NCBI GenBank assembly: GCA_016630905.1
Contig: WBMQ01000006.1
Coordinates: 806,001 to 870,000, forward strand
Origin: Capillidium heterosporum
Taxonomy: Eukaryota; Entomophthoromycota; Entomophthoromycetes; Entomophthorales; Capillidiaceae
Direction of reading: 5' to 3'
Length of the DNA: 64,000 nucleotides
This document shows, one piece after another, positions 12,801 through 25,377 of this stretch (position 1 is the first letter of the stretch; each line of letters starts with the position of its first letter). The notes below the pieces were generated by a model. It searched no databases, was not told the DNA's origin, and saw only the letters and a list, made by a program, of their open reading frames with translations. The position numbers and the translations under genes were made by a program.

Positions 12801-15800
12801 CTAGAAGTTTGGGTGTATTTGAAAGCCAATCAGTATAGGGTTAATATGTACATTTAATTAAAGAGTACTGAAAACCCTTCATTTGTTTCTTTGATATATA
12901 TGTGTTAATATGTCAGTGCCGATGTGGATTCATAGCTTTGTATGCTGTATCCAGTTAGAGAGTTCCGTTTGTATGCACTTCAAACTTTAGATTCAAATTT
13001 ATAATCTAAATTTGCATATGTTTTTAGGAGGGCTTGGCTTTTATTTGATTGGAAATACAGTCCATTCGGTAAGTTCAAAGCACACTAATAGAATAAGCCT
13101 CCACCAATACTCTGCCTATTATACGATCAATTAACTTAACTAATAACAGGCTAGGCCACTTGCATATTTTTAGGTTCATTGGTCATGAAGGGTAGGGCCT
13201 GCCACTTTGGATCAAAGGTGTGCGATTTGAATACATTTTTCAATTAAAGCAAATAATTAATAAAGATAATAGCAACAGAAGTTTAGGGTATAATTTAAAT
13301 GAAAAAGTAGTAGGTAAAAAGGTGGTTCAAACATATGATAAAAGTAATTTGTTTTCCTATCAATGTCAATGATAAGGTATCTATACCCTCAACTTTACAA
13401 ACTTGCAGCTGCATCTAGAAGACTTAGTCAACGAAGCCTGTTTTTATCGATTTCACAAGATTAGTAGTTATCATTTTAAGCTTCAATTATATTACTTCAA
13501 TCTACAGATACCTTATATAAGAGTTTTTTAAACTATTATTAACTATATGTATTGAAAAATCCTACTGTAGGTGTTACCATTCAATGTTAGTATTGGGATG
13601 AAAGTAAGTCAAAGATAGAATAGAGGAATTCTAACCCAAGATATTTTAGCAATCGCCTAAAAAACTTTATTCTATTGTTTTGGTCAACTATAGCTAGATT
13701 CAATCACATTCAATAACAAAGTATCTAATCGATAGTATTTCATAGCAGCTTTTTTAAACAAGTTCTTGTAAGGATACTCTTAGTCTTTATCTAGCAATCT
13801 GCCTATATTAAAAGCCTTGTTTATAAGCTGATAAATAGATGATATATTAAAGAAGCTTGAAAGCTTGATTTACTGAGTGATATGTCATAAGGCTGCAGAT
13901 TTTTTTCTCAAAGATTTGATGAAAAGCTAATAGTGGATATGGTGTATTGGAAAATACTTGCAGAATTTTACTCACTTAAAAATACATATAAAGGTATATA
14001 AATTTAACTATTCGGTAATTTAAAATAATACGATCCGATTTAAATAAACTTCAACTTCAATTAGAAACTCATTATACTTATAGTAGTATACATCGTATCT
14101 ATACTTTATAAAATAAGTCTGGACCTACATGTACATACATGCATGTTTTCAATTACTCGATATTCGATGTCATTTATATAAGGTACATACAATTTTTAAA
14201 ACTCGTTTAATGCCTACCAACCTGTATATTCCCCACTTGAAGTTTTGAATGTAAAGTCTATCGGATAACAGGCTTCAAAATAACATGTACATGATTAGAC
14301 TTTTGTTGATTTATAATTTAAATATTGATGAGCAGATTATATATATTTTTATACAAGTCTATTTTAAGGGTTGCTAGATTAGTTTATGGTGGATATTAAT
14401 GGTAGATGAGGTGAAGTTTAAGTTGTAGTTCCATCATACATCTTTATTATTAATAGTCTGACAGGTAAAAAGCTTTGAGTTTGTATACCAAAAATTTGGA
14501 TCAAATATCTTTATTTCCTTCAAAGCCAAATTGATTTATAATTGTTTTAAAGTTAAAATTCTGGTATAAAAATAGTGCAAAAGAAAGTTAAAGTTTAATC
14601 CGATTTCTATGTGATAGAATTACAGGTGTGCTATCATTTGTACATATAGCCGGTTGATAATTTTTGATGGCTGTATCCAAGCAAAGAAGCTGGAAACCAA
14701 AATATGTAGTTTTACTTAGGCTATCATACTATAGATCGATTTTTAACTAAACAGTCAAAATGACTAATCAACAATATCCAAAAGTAAATATGCTTTGGTT
14801 CAATGAATGATAGCTTTCAGTATATAGATATTTATCTATCAGTTAGAAATGCCTATTCCTTACTCCGTATACAGGTAATACCGGCCTATATCCTATTTAA
14901 TTGGCCATAAAACTCTTAAACTACTCCTGTTTCCAGGTGGTATATATTAAAGGTAATGAATCCAAGGTTGGTCACTCTAATTTTGATATAAAATCAAAAA
15001 GCGGACCGACATATTGGTATAAAGATATACCTGTCTAGAGTGCTAATTTATAGATCAACCCTTATACATTTGGTATGAAAATCAAAGCTTCAGCCAAGAT
15101 AAGCCTTAAACATATCGGGTTTACACATATATCTAAACTACAAGCTCAAATCAATTTTACTTTACAAAGCTTCACGCGATACAGGTAAAGGTGTGTACAT
15201 AACATATTACTCCCTTCCATCAAGAATAGAAGAACCATTCCATATAACTATCCGTTCATTTATAAAGGGTCATCCTTGAAATGTAAAACTTGAAATATGT
15301 CGAGCCTCCTGCTCCGACAAATTGCTCCAACAGGTAGGTAGCTAATTAGTGAGTGCTAAGTTAAAATTTATCGGATAATCCGATTTAGTTGTAGGTCGAT
15401 TGTGACTACCGACATCACAGAATGAAAAGTGCTACCGCTTTAGTTTACTAGCTACTCTTTCTAAATAACTAGTCACGTTCCTAAAAGTTTCCCCTGCTTC
15501 GCCCCATACCTTTTCATATAATACTATCTCTTATCAAAAAACTTAAATCTATATTTATAATGGACTCATTGCATCAATATATTTGATGATAAGATTAGAG
15601 TAGAGTCGTGACTACTAATAGTCATGTAATTTAAATTTACTGATTTAGTTTGCTAAAAATTATTCAGCCTTGATCACGTTGGAAGTTGGCTGCTACAGCC
15701 TTGTGGAGTGTCATTAAGAGGTGCTATCAAGCTGCACCATCTGAATTGTAAAAAATAGAGTCTGTCGACGTAGATACTATGTAATAGTCGATACGATTCA

Positions 15801-17599
15801 TTGTAATTATAATAGTTTTGTGTTTTCCAACTTTAAGCTTTAGTCTTACAGTACAAGGAGGACTAGAGGTTGCAACAACTTCGTTTCTATATGTTCCTTA
15901 AAGTCTGTCTAAAAAATACAAAGGTGAAAGGAAAAATAGTTGGTTGGAAATTTAGCAAAGTTGGTTACCATCAATAAAATTTATCTACGTTAACTACCAA
16001 CCGATAACCTAAAGGTCTACCAAAGGAAAAGTCTGGTCTATTGCAAAACGCTAAATAGGCCAAGGTTAACAGGTTAGTGCACACAAAGGTCAACCATAAT
16101 TACTTTCCTTTACCAATGCATGGTATTCTAAGAGCCTAGTAAATTATAGCTTTATCTTAATATAGTATGATGCAGTAGGCTATAAGTTTCTGATATATAC
16201 TAAACGATATCAACGTGAACCTTCAATTTAAAGGAATACCGTAGTGTGCTAAAAGATTTAAGTAAAGGTTCCTGAAGAGTCCAACTACATTTCGATTTAT
16301 CTAGATACTTCATTCAAACTTCAAATTTTATTGTATAAATATATATATAAGTTCGATTGATGCTACATATGCCTTCTCTTAATTAATATTACTTTTCTTA
16401 AGTACATTATAAGGGGAATCGACGGTGTTAAAGCTTGCTACTTGTCATTTGATACCGAAAGTTATAGCCTCCTAGCAAAACTGGAGCTACTTCTGTTCCA
16501 AAAGTCGAAGCAGAAAAGGTATATATTTGTACTATTTGAAACATTGGCATCTTTAGGTAATGGGAAATCGCACATAAAAGTTATAGAAAGTATGCTGACT
16601 ATAGATTAATAGATTTGTTTCTGAGTATTTTATTTGGATGAAGGTATGTAGGATGATTTGCGTATTCCAAATAAAGCAAAGTTGTTGGAGTTGTTTGTAT
16701 TCTTATATGTGTTATATATGCCGCCATGAAGTTTAGTAGTGTTTGAAAGTGCTTATTTTGAATACTATAAAGCTTTATTTCCTCTTTATATATAGTTATA
16801 ATGAGTAAACTGCAAATATTTGGAAATATGGGTTTAAATCATTCCTGGTGGTTTCTAGCTGAAGGTGTTTTCAAATGGATTACTAGTCTTTTCCTTTAGC
16901 TGTACTTGTGAAGAATCTACTCAAAAGTTAAATTTTCTTCTAGTTCTATAAACTAAACTCGGTATCTTTTGAGCTATTTGCTTTGGAAAGATCCCTTTTT
17001 GTCAAGTGAAGATATTTGTTACTAAATTCTACCAGAATTTGTAGAATTTAATCGTCTATCATTATGATCTGAAAAACCAGATACTCTTTCATAAACTCGA
17101 TTGAGTAAATTTACATTTGCTAATTGGAGCAGAATAGTAGTGGTAGTTTCTCAAGCTATTTAGCACCGATTGTTACATATATCTATAAATTTCTATAATA
17201 ATAGGCCATAGATTGCTTACAATTTGTTAACTTCATCAAAGGCCACAGGTTGAGTGAATATATAAATCTGGCTCAAATTTCAATTTTGACAGCTCATCAA
17301 GAACGAATTTTGGATCGACTGCAAGAAACAATTTCAACTGATTATCCAAGTAAACTTTCGAACCCAAGCGATCAGAGCAAAAGAATATGGCCCGAAAAGG
17401 ACAGTTTCAATTTAATAGCTACGATCCCAATACATATCCATTTATATAAATATCACTAGTTCATTGCATTCAACATGGATTTTATATTACCTACTTGCAA
17501 CAATTTGTAGTTTAGTAGCAACAAGTAAAACTCAATTCGAAACAGTACGACTTCACCAGCTTTCAGGAAAAGCTTAAATCCAACAAAACAACAATTTAG
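9842..17599. other. 7.8 kb intergenic stretch without a recognisable gene
   Basis: This runs between the Con7-like gene and the secreted Cys-rich gene, both on the plus strand. Stops are frequent in all frames, and the few open stretches of 60-75 codons (for example 10460-10678 and 17250-17459) have no recognisable protein features. I saw no tRNA, tandem array, terminal inverted repeat or transposase remnant. A TATATAAATA element near 17444-17453 lies about 150 bases before the next ATG and may be its TATA box. The rest is AT-rich DNA of unknown role. Confidence 0.6.
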
Positions 17600-19347
17600 A
17601 TGAAGTTTAGTAAAGCCCTAGTGGCATCCATTGGTGTCTCCTGTTTGATTACACCAATCCTAGGCGAAGGGACTGCCAACTATGGAAACGATAAATCAGT
17701 GAATGTAGATGTAGATCCGGCAGGTGAAGATATCGAAATCCCTGAGTTCGATGTAAAGGAAACAAATGAAACTTCAACTGGTAGGACCTCGGGTGTTTTC
17801 CTTCTACCTTTCGTCCTCAACAACTTTATAACCGGTCTCACTCAGAAAGGTAAAGTAAAATGTCCTGGCGGAAATAGCAACTGCTGCTATGGTAAGGACG
17901 CCAGTGGCTGCTGCATCGGAGGCTCTTCTAACAATCGACAGAAGTGCCCTCCCTGTCCAGGCCCTGCATGTCCATTCAACTGCAAACCAGGAGCCATCAA
18001 CTGCAAGAACGAGTGCTCACCATTTGACTTAACCTGCCAAGACTACAGCTCCATTCCACCGGCATGTCCTGGAAGATACTGTCCGGATAAGCAGTGCCCT
18101 GGCCCCAAGTGCCCTTACCTGTGCCCTGGTCCCCTCTGTTTAAAGGTGTGTCCTGGAAGTAAGTGCCCTATCCTGTGCCCTGGTCCCAATTGCCCAGTAA
18201 ACTGCCCTGGAGATAACTGTCCAAGCAACTGCGTTGGTCCTAACTGTGGTGCCATCAAGTGCCCCCCTCAGACCTGCAATTTACAAATTAATGGGCGAGC
18301 CCTTGTCTTCAACAGTAGAATCGACAGCACCTTCGTAACTCGGGATGCTCAAAACGGCCATAACATTGTTTACATTCCCAGTAATGCAGGATCCATCAAA
18401 CTGAGTGGTCCACCCGATCTCCTCAAGGTGTTGCCCGATGTCGACAACTACTTCCGTATCATCGTCCCCAAGCCCAAAGATAAGCTGTTCAAAGTTCGTC
18501 CCGACAAGCTGCTCACCGACAACAAGGATGGCAGCAACGGTGGTCTATCCTTCCCACAGGATATCAAGACTCTCATCGACGGTGGAGTCAACAGCGGTAG
18601 CAGTGGCGGTTTCGACTTGGAGAAGTTCTTTAATGGTGGGGATAGCGGTCAGCAACAACAGTCACAGAACCCCGACAGCGGTCAAAGTAAAGGTCCAGCT
18701 AATGGTGGTTTCGACCTAGATAGCTTCTTTGGTGGTGGGAGCAGCGGCCAACAGCAACCTCAAGGCCAATCTCAAGGAAGTTTCAACCCCCAACAGGGTC
18801 AAAGCCAAGGCATGGTTGATCCTTCACAAGGCCAATCTCAAGGTCCGATAGGTTTCGACCCTGACTTCAATCCCAGTCAAGGTGGATTCAAGGGTCAACA
18901 GGTTCAGGGAGGCTCCAACCCTCAGCCAAGTCAAAGCCAAGGAGGTATAGATTTCTCGACATTCTTTGGCCAACAAAGTCAATCTCAAGGAGGTTACAAC
19001 CCCAGCTTTGGTGCTCAACAGGGGCAGGGTGGATTCGGTCAACCTCAGAACCCGGTGCAAGGTCAACCTGATTTATCCCAGTTCTTTAAGCGGACAAGGT
19101 CAGAGCCAAGGTGGCTTTCGGACAACCTCAAGGCCAAGGTAGCTTTGGACAACCTCAATATCAAGGTAGTTTCGGACAACCTCAAGGCCAAGGTGGCTTT
19201 GGACAGCCTCAAAGCCAACCTCAGGGTCCAGGTAGAGAGATTAGTATGACTGAACTTCAAGCCATCCTTGGTGGAGGAAGTGGAGCTCCCAAAGGCAACC
19301 CGAAGCAGCAGCCGGGTAAGAAACGCGGTCTCTTTGGTCATAAATAG
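17600..19347 (+). CDS. Secreted Cys-rich (CPGPxC repeat) and Gln/Gly-rich protein, unknown function, frame broken near 19088-19116
   Basis: Not recognised. Residues 1-22 form a signal peptide (basic MKFSK, hydrophobic core, LG end), so the product should be secreted or wall-bound. Residues ~88-226 hold about 28 cysteines, many in CPGPxCP or CPGxxCP repeats, suggesting a disulfide-rich rod. A globular stretch of about 100 residues follows, then a Gln/Gly/Ser-rich tail in which a short motif recurs four times before the break: FDLEKFF, FDLDSFF, IDFSTFF, PDLSQFF. In the original frame the tail degenerates after 19088 into a Lys/Leu-rich stretch ending at 19249. The GQPQGQGxFGQPQ repeat continues instead in another frame to 19347, ending in a basic GKKRGLFGHK. 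One extra A at 19088-19089 and one extra T at 19114-19116 explain this; a 56-nt intron (19055-19110) is a weaker option. It may be an adhesin-like or wall structural protein (inference). Confidence 0.6.
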
Positions 19348-20377
19348 TCAGAGTCTCTGATAAACGTAGGCGAAACACCAGCTAATTTACACCAATTCAT
19401 TAAAATTTGTATCCTTTATTTTTAATTACTTTTACCAAGTACTGCTCTAGCTTTTTCAGACGTATACGTCTTATCACAACAGCTTTATCTAAGCTTCGAA
19501 CTCACTTTTTAAAAAATTGACCAAACCGCTTACTCCTATGGAGTTAAGTAGTCAGTTAAACTTCATCCTGCATTATCAAGTACTTCAATCAGACAATAAC
19601 ATCTTTAGGAATGTTGGGTTCAACTTATTGCCTTGACTTTCAAAAAGATAAATTTTGAAATTTTTCAGATCGGACAGTAAAGCTCTATAGATCGATGTAA
19701 GCAACTATTTGTAGATCATTCTCATACTTAAACATACAGTTGCAAAGATGTACTCTACTATATTCTCAAATCAAATCATTTCTTACACTTAGCTCCTAGT
19801 CTGATCTAAATAATAAGTCCAACAGTTAACAAACAATTGATATCAGTAAAGTGGGTCACTGTATATATGTAAATACAAAATTGCGACTCACCATTTAGGT
19901 CTCGAAGTGGGAAAGTTGAGCATACAATAGAACAGGTAAAGGAATGTGATAGCGTACAAAATGTAAAGTTAAGATGAAGTTAGAAGGATACATGATCCAA
20001 AGAATGATTGGCAACTGGGTTCTAGTAAAGCAGCAGTAGTAAGGTGGAATATTAGATTGAAGGAGAATGAAATAGAGACAGCTGGGAGTGGGAAATAGTG
20101 ATAGTAGAAAATTGGGACCCTGCATTCAATTTGAGAACAGCATCGAGTCTATTACACTACTGTCTATAGATGAGTGATTTCCAAAAAATAAGCCCTGCAG
20201 ATCTTATACCCACCCATAAATATGTAAAGTTTTTCAACAAATGTACTTGCGATGCTTTAAGTATATATATCTCCAACTTAAAATATAAATAAAAAACTTG
20301 ACATTCATTTATCAGCAATTAAACATGTCCAAAAGTATTTATTTATGCAGCTTCAAAAAGTTTGACTGTAGACAAAG
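19348..20377. other. Intergenic, convergent 3' ends
   Basis: About 1 kb of AT-rich DNA between the 3' ends of the secreted-protein gene and the aminotransferase gene. It should contain both 3' UTRs and poly(A) signals. An open stretch on the minus strand (19895-20125) has no recognisable protein character. I see nothing else in it. Confidence 0.5.
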
Positions 20378-21915
20378 TTAAACCTTACGGTGTCTGGCGG
20401 TGAATTCCTTGATCCTCAAGTAGGCTTCCTCCAACTGAGCAGGTGGGGCAGTAATGACAATACGGAAGTAGTTGGGGTAACGGAAGCACTAATAGATGTA
20501 AGTTGGGATATAAAAGCTGAGTTAAGTTACCTGGCCGGGGAGACAGAAGACAGGACTCCTCCTCCATCAACTTCTCGGTGAACTGCTTGTCGTCGGCGAT
20601 CTCGGGGAACTCATTGATATTGACACCGACCATCATGTACATAGCTCCCTGAGGGATGATGACATGCAAACCGGGAATCTGGGACAAGATCTTACGTGAG
20701 AGTTCGACGTTGTGCTATGATATATTAAAACCATATTGTACTAACAAATATGTACCTCCAACTTCTTGATGTTCTCATCGTGGAAGGACTGAGGAGTGTT
20801 GTTCAAGATGTCAGGTAAAGCAGCCTGGATTAAGGTGTTGGCACCAATAATCAGCTGAGTCATGGAAACGATGGCAGGCTTGACTTTGTCTAAAATCCCA
20901 CCACGGTTGTGAATCAAAGCCCAACCTAAACGCCATCCTGGTACTAGGTACTTCTTGGCCAAGCCACCAACTGAGATGATGGGGATCTCCGAATCCAACG
21001 AGGCCAGAGGGTAGAAGGTGTTACCCTGGAACACCATATCGCAATAGATCTCATCGGCAATAATGGGGACGCGGTGCTTCTTGCAGATAGCGATGACATT
21101 CAACAGATGCTCCTTGCTGAAGACAGAGCCGCAGGGGTTTGAGGGGCTGAAAGATAGAAAACATTAAAATAGAGTTGGGCAGGTTGCAAGTTACTTGTTG
21201 ATGAGAACGGCACCGGTGTTCTCGTCAATGAGCGAATCCAATTGCTCCAAGTCGATCTCCCAATTCTTTTCAGGGCTATTTATAAAAAGTTAGAAGCTGA
21301 AGCCAGAATATGGGCTTACCAAGAGATCGTACTCGGCGACCTTGAAGCCTTTGCTCTCGGCGTAGGTGCGGTACAAGGAGAAACCAGGTCTGGGGATGAT
21401 GAGGGTTTGGTTGCTATTGAAAAGAGCTGAAACTACGATCTCCAAGGCACCACTACAACCAGAAGCGATGATGACATCCTATTTATCGAAAATTAGAGGC
21501 AAAAGTTAAATACAAAGTACATTGGCGGTAAGTGGGGCTTCAGGGCTGCCGAATTTGTCGGCGATAGCTTGACGGGCGTACTCGAAGCCTACAAAATTAA
21601 GCTCTAAGTACTCTACTTTTTGCGAATAAAAGGTTACCATGAGCTGGGCCGTACCCGTTAGCTTTTCCAGACTTGAGGGCCTTGATGATAGCCTCCTCAA
21701 TGCTGGGATCGACCTGGAAGTTTCCAAATACGGTTGGGTCACCTGTTTATAGTAAGTACAGGTGAGTGATAAGCAAGTTTACCGATGGAAAGGGAGATAA
21801 CCTTCTTGTCGGGGTTGGGTACGACTTTCATACCGTCGACGACTTGTCTAATAGGGTTGAAGGTGCGCTTGGCGGCATCTGATACTTTTACGTCCCACTC
21901 GCGGTTGGCAGTCAT
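20378..21915 (-). CDS. Tyrosine aminotransferase (PLP-dependent, fold type I)
   Basis: Transfers the amino group of tyrosine to 2-oxoglutarate, the first step of tyrosine breakdown; cytosolic. Eight exons with seven short introns give about 410-415 residues. Landmarks in order: '[16 protein letters not shown]', '[12 protein letters not shown]', 'NGYGPAHG', '[14 protein letters not shown]', '[16 protein letters not shown]', '[10 protein letters not shown]', the PLP-lysine region '[16 protein letters not shown]', and '[10 protein letters not shown]'. This is close to animal TAT and less like ascomycete Aro8/Aro9. The start at 21915 gives an N-terminus aligning with the conserved TFNPIR block; a CTAACCAG just upstream may be a 5' UTR acceptor. 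Odd: after 'EYDLL' the nearest acceptor (TAG ending at 21276) gives CCCTGAAAAG, which encodes the conserved PEK only with one C fewer. Splicing to the AAG ending at 21266 keeps frame but drops those three residues. Confidence 0.9.
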
Positions 21916-22893
21916 GTTGTTGATAATGCTGGTTAGAAATAAAGTTGAAATTGAAGTTAAAGACTAAAGTCATGGATTGGGGAGTAGGCAACCACTTAAA
22001 TAGTGGTCAAGTTTCGGGAAGCTTTATCCTTAGAAACCTATACCCTATCTTTTGCCAATTATCCGTATTTCTTTACTAAGGTTGCGTCAGTTTTTAATGC
22101 AACTTTTGCTTTGAAGCCTATTAGATCCCTTCCCAAGTCTCGTTATAAGCTAATTCGGTTGTATTATGTAGTTTTAGCCAGAACTTTAATTCGCTGGAGA
22201 TGGAACTTCTTTAGTTAGTTATTGGCTGAAAAAGTCCCGATTGTACCGATAATATTGAAATCCACACCTTTTAATTCAGTTGTTGAGTGACAAGTCTATG
22301 GACCGAAACTAAAAATAGGTTTTTAGTGGATGCTTTGGGTTGGACTACGTATTAGCCTAAACCTTTACATTTTATTGGCTATGTTTAGGTAAGCAAAAGA
22401 AAGTGAAGAGGAAGTGTCTAAATTCTACCAAGGCAGCTGGCATCAACAACGGCATAGTATATCTAGGCAATTCGATAGGTCAGATGTTGTATGAGTACAG
22501 ATTTTAAGCTGCCATGCAGTTTTGACTTCCAAGGCTTCTAAACTCTGAAATGGGGAGCAAGTGATAAATCAAAGTTGAACTAGAGCATTGAGCAGCTTGA
22601 AGGGTCATGACGTTGTTCGGTGCTTGAAAAGATTCAAGGTAGATTGAACTCCAAAGCTCCTCTTTGATTTCCCTCACCATTCGAAAATTCATTCCTACTG
22701 CTTTCTCAAAAACCTTGGATGGAGATAAAAGTATATGGTTAGTGAAAGAAATTTGAGCTTGGAGTGCAAACGTAGACTATTTATTAAAATGCACAAACGC
22801 ACAATGCCAATTGGATAAGTTTGGTAAGCAACCTCCTTCCAGCTACTCCTTTGCTTTCTATCTCGAATTCAAACTTGAAGACTCAACATAAAG
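21916..22893. other. Divergent intergenic region
   Basis: About 1 kb between the starts of the aminotransferase and F-box genes. It should hold both promoters; the TAT side may include a 5' UTR intron ending near 21930. Open stretches at 22003-22218 and 22504-22692 show no family features and are likely chance. Confidence 0.5.
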
Positions 22894-24201
22894 ATGGCCA
22901 GCCTATCTAACTTACCCCCAGAGATAATAGAAATAATCCTTATTGACCTTGGATTTAAAGACTGGCTTAGACTCAACTTACTCAACCAAACTTTTAGACA
23001 GCTTACTATCCCATTTATCTTTAGAGATTGTAGTAGTTACCCATTTCGATGTTCTAACAATAGCCCTTCTATAGAAAAAGATAGAGTAGAGAACTTAATA
23101 TCTAAATACAATCTATATATAAAAAAGGCACAATACTCTAACCTTTGCTATAGATCTTCAATAGCATTTTTCAGCAATCTCAGGATTTATGAAGAAACAG
23201 TTGATAGCAACAGTCATTTCGCTGATCTTTCGGACACTGCTCTCGAACGATACAAGCAACTACAAGATTACTCGGTAGTAATAAACGTACAAGATCAATT
23301 TAGCGACCAGCTTCTTTCCAACTTGCAGAATTTAAAGCAGATGTCGGTTAAATGTAAACATGCTTGCCGATTTCCAATCGATAGGTACAGTAACCAAATT
23401 TTAACTTATCTCAGTATACGATACAACAACCGTAGACATGGTGAGATAAGTGGCTCCATATTTCAGCATATAGCATCCAACTTACCCAATTTGAAGACCT
23501 TGGATATTCGAGGAGATTTTGTAGATACTTTACAAGATAGGTTACCTACCTTCTATCAAATAACCGATCTTAGAGTTGAAATCTCTTCGTTAAGCCCTCA
23601 ATGGCTGAGAAACTACTTTTCTAATCCCAAATACTGGCCCAACCTTGAAAAATATTCTATAGATACTGACTCCTACCAGTACGCTGCCTTTAAAAACAAC
23701 TGGGATAAACTAATCGAGCTAAATATTGAAACTGGTGACGACGAAAACCAACTTGAACTCTCTGGTATGCCAAACCTAGTCGATTTAAGCATCCTCTTTT
23801 ACTACACCGACACCTACTGGATACCTCAATGCATCTTCTCCCTCCTCCACCTTAAGTGCCTTAGGCTGAATGGCATGTTTCAATCTAAAGACCTTCAAAG
23901 CTCCCACTCCCTTCAACTCCAAGTTTTTGAGATTCAAGGGTTATGTGACTTTACTTTGGAATTTGTTGGGTTCGTATGTACGTTGGTTAGGTGTCGTAGC
24001 ATTTCGATCAACTGTGAAGTGGACGTGTCGAACCAAAGTTTCGTTCCAAAGTGCCCTGATGGAACTATCTTTTCCAATCTACTGTCTTTGGACACTATAG
24101 ATTGTCCCAAAGGTTTCAAAGAGTGGATGGAGGAACGGTCTCCCTTACTTTTAGATATTGAGAGAGATTGTATTCCAAGCCTTATCTTAACTCCGTTCTG
24201 A
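22894..24201 (+). CDS. F-box protein
   Basis: Single-exon gene of 435 residues. The N-terminus 'LSNLPPEIIEIILIDLGF' followed by 'KDWLRLNLLNQTFRQL' is a typical F-box, which binds Skp1 in SCF ubiquitin ligases. The remaining ~390 residues contain irregular leucine-rich segments such as 'LPNLKTLDIRGDF', 'WDKLIELNIET' and 'LLHLKCLRLNG', spaced like a degenerate LRR substrate-binding domain. No named ortholog recognised; the target is unknown. It is intronless while its neighbours are intron-rich, which suits the fast-turnover F-box/LRR families that expand in fungi (inference). The start follows an A-rich leader (CTCAACATAAAG ATG). Confidence 0.75.
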   Translation: MASLSNLPPEIIEIILIDLGFKDWLRLNLLNQTFRQLTIPFIFRDCSSYPFRCSNNSPSIEKDRVENLISKYNLYIKKAQYSNLCYRSSIAFFSNLRIYEETVDSNSHFADLSDTALERYKQLQDYSVVINVQDQFSDQLLSNLQNLKQMSVKCKHACRFPIDRYSNQILTYLSIRYNNRRHGEISGSIFQHIASNLPNLKTLDIRGDFVDTLQDRLPTFYQITDLRVEISSLSPQWLRNYFSNPKYWPNLEKYSIDTDSYQYAAFKNNWDKLIELNIETGDDENQLELSGMPNLVDLSILFYYTDTYWIPQCIFSLLHLKCLRLNGMFQSKDLQSSHSLQLQVFEIQGLCDFTLEFVGFVCTLVRCRSISINCEVDVSNQSFVPKCPDGTIFSNLLSLDTIDCPKGFKEWMEERSPLLLDIERDCIPSLILTPF

Positions 24202-25377
24202 CCCAAAAATAAAGTATACAAGCTCATCTACTTTCGATGTACTAAGTAAATTTGCCATCCATTGTACCAGCATCTCCACCTGTCTTTCGCCCAGAGTATA
24301 CACTATCCCTGGACCTCTATCCATTGGTATACTTTCTACTATATTGGTACCTAGCTGTGGAATTGCGTCTACAGGAAATATCCGATTCTCGATTTTGTTA
24401 GGAGACTAATCTTCTACAAGAGACATGGCTACAGCCAAATGAGTACTATTCATTCTAGCAATAGTCCTCAGTTCCTATGCAGCACAACTATAGTCAGTGG
24501 TAAATAGGTGATGGGTAGCATTCGGTGGACTTTCTACTAATTTCCTTTGTATAATATCTGTAGTTTACAATTATTCAATGTAAAATAGCTTGATATGTAA
24601 ATGCTGTATTTTAAGATCAAATTATTTAAAGAAAAAACCTTAGCAATTATATATGATCAGCTTTATTCGACTTCTAACTCTTCCTCTTAAATAAGGTCTT
24701 CTATTCGGTTGTCATTTTTTTAATATATATCGTCTTCCTCCTCCATGAGCTACCTATAGCTTAATTCCTTAGGTGTCTGATTATCGATTCGAAAAATTTT
24801 CCAGTAAACTAGAATAAAAGTACTAGCTATAGAATACCAAAGTGGCTCAGTTCTCACACCTATGAAAGGCTATAAACAGCTTGAAAGTAAACCTGTAAGA
24901 TGTCCGACTAAGCTTAGCTATAAAGTTGAATTCGATTATATCCGCTTTTTAATAAATATATATCAATGCTGGCAAGTATTTTAAATATTATAGTGCAAAC
25001 TTTCCATGATCTAAACATATATCTAAAGCAGCACCTTTTGAAAAGCCTAATAGGTGCATATGAAATCAGCTAATTGTTAGATATATATCTAATTATATCT
25101 GGTAGAGGATTTTTACGAAAGTTCTAGTCGAGCACTAAACTCGAGTAGATCTGTTATCAGAGAAGTAGCAGGACGGGTTAAATGTAACGTGTATCCAATT
25201 TGAAATTTCTTCCTCTAGTGAATTTTGAAGTCAACTTGCTATACCTAAATGCTTATCCACATTGATTGAAATTTAATTATATCCATCATAAACAAAAACT
25301 GAATTGTTAATGCTAAAATTTACAAGATTTGCACCACCCAAAATAAAAAAAGGGAAGACCCCATCACTTTATTCACT
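24202..25377. other. Intergenic, convergent 3' ends
   Basis: About 1.2 kb between the ends of the F-box and EF-Tu genes. AT-rich, with stops in all frames and no RNA gene or repeat recognised. Somewhat long for a convergent spacer in the compact part of this window. Confidence 0.5.

Noticed and set aside
17250-17459. 69-codon open stretch upstream of the secreted-protein gene
   Set aside because: No family features, no supporting exons, and it overlaps the probable TATA element and leader.
2818-17599. Degenerate transposon or viral insertion in the gene-free stretches
   Set aside because: I saw no reverse transcriptase, transposase, integrase or capsid-like fragments, terminal repeats or target duplications.
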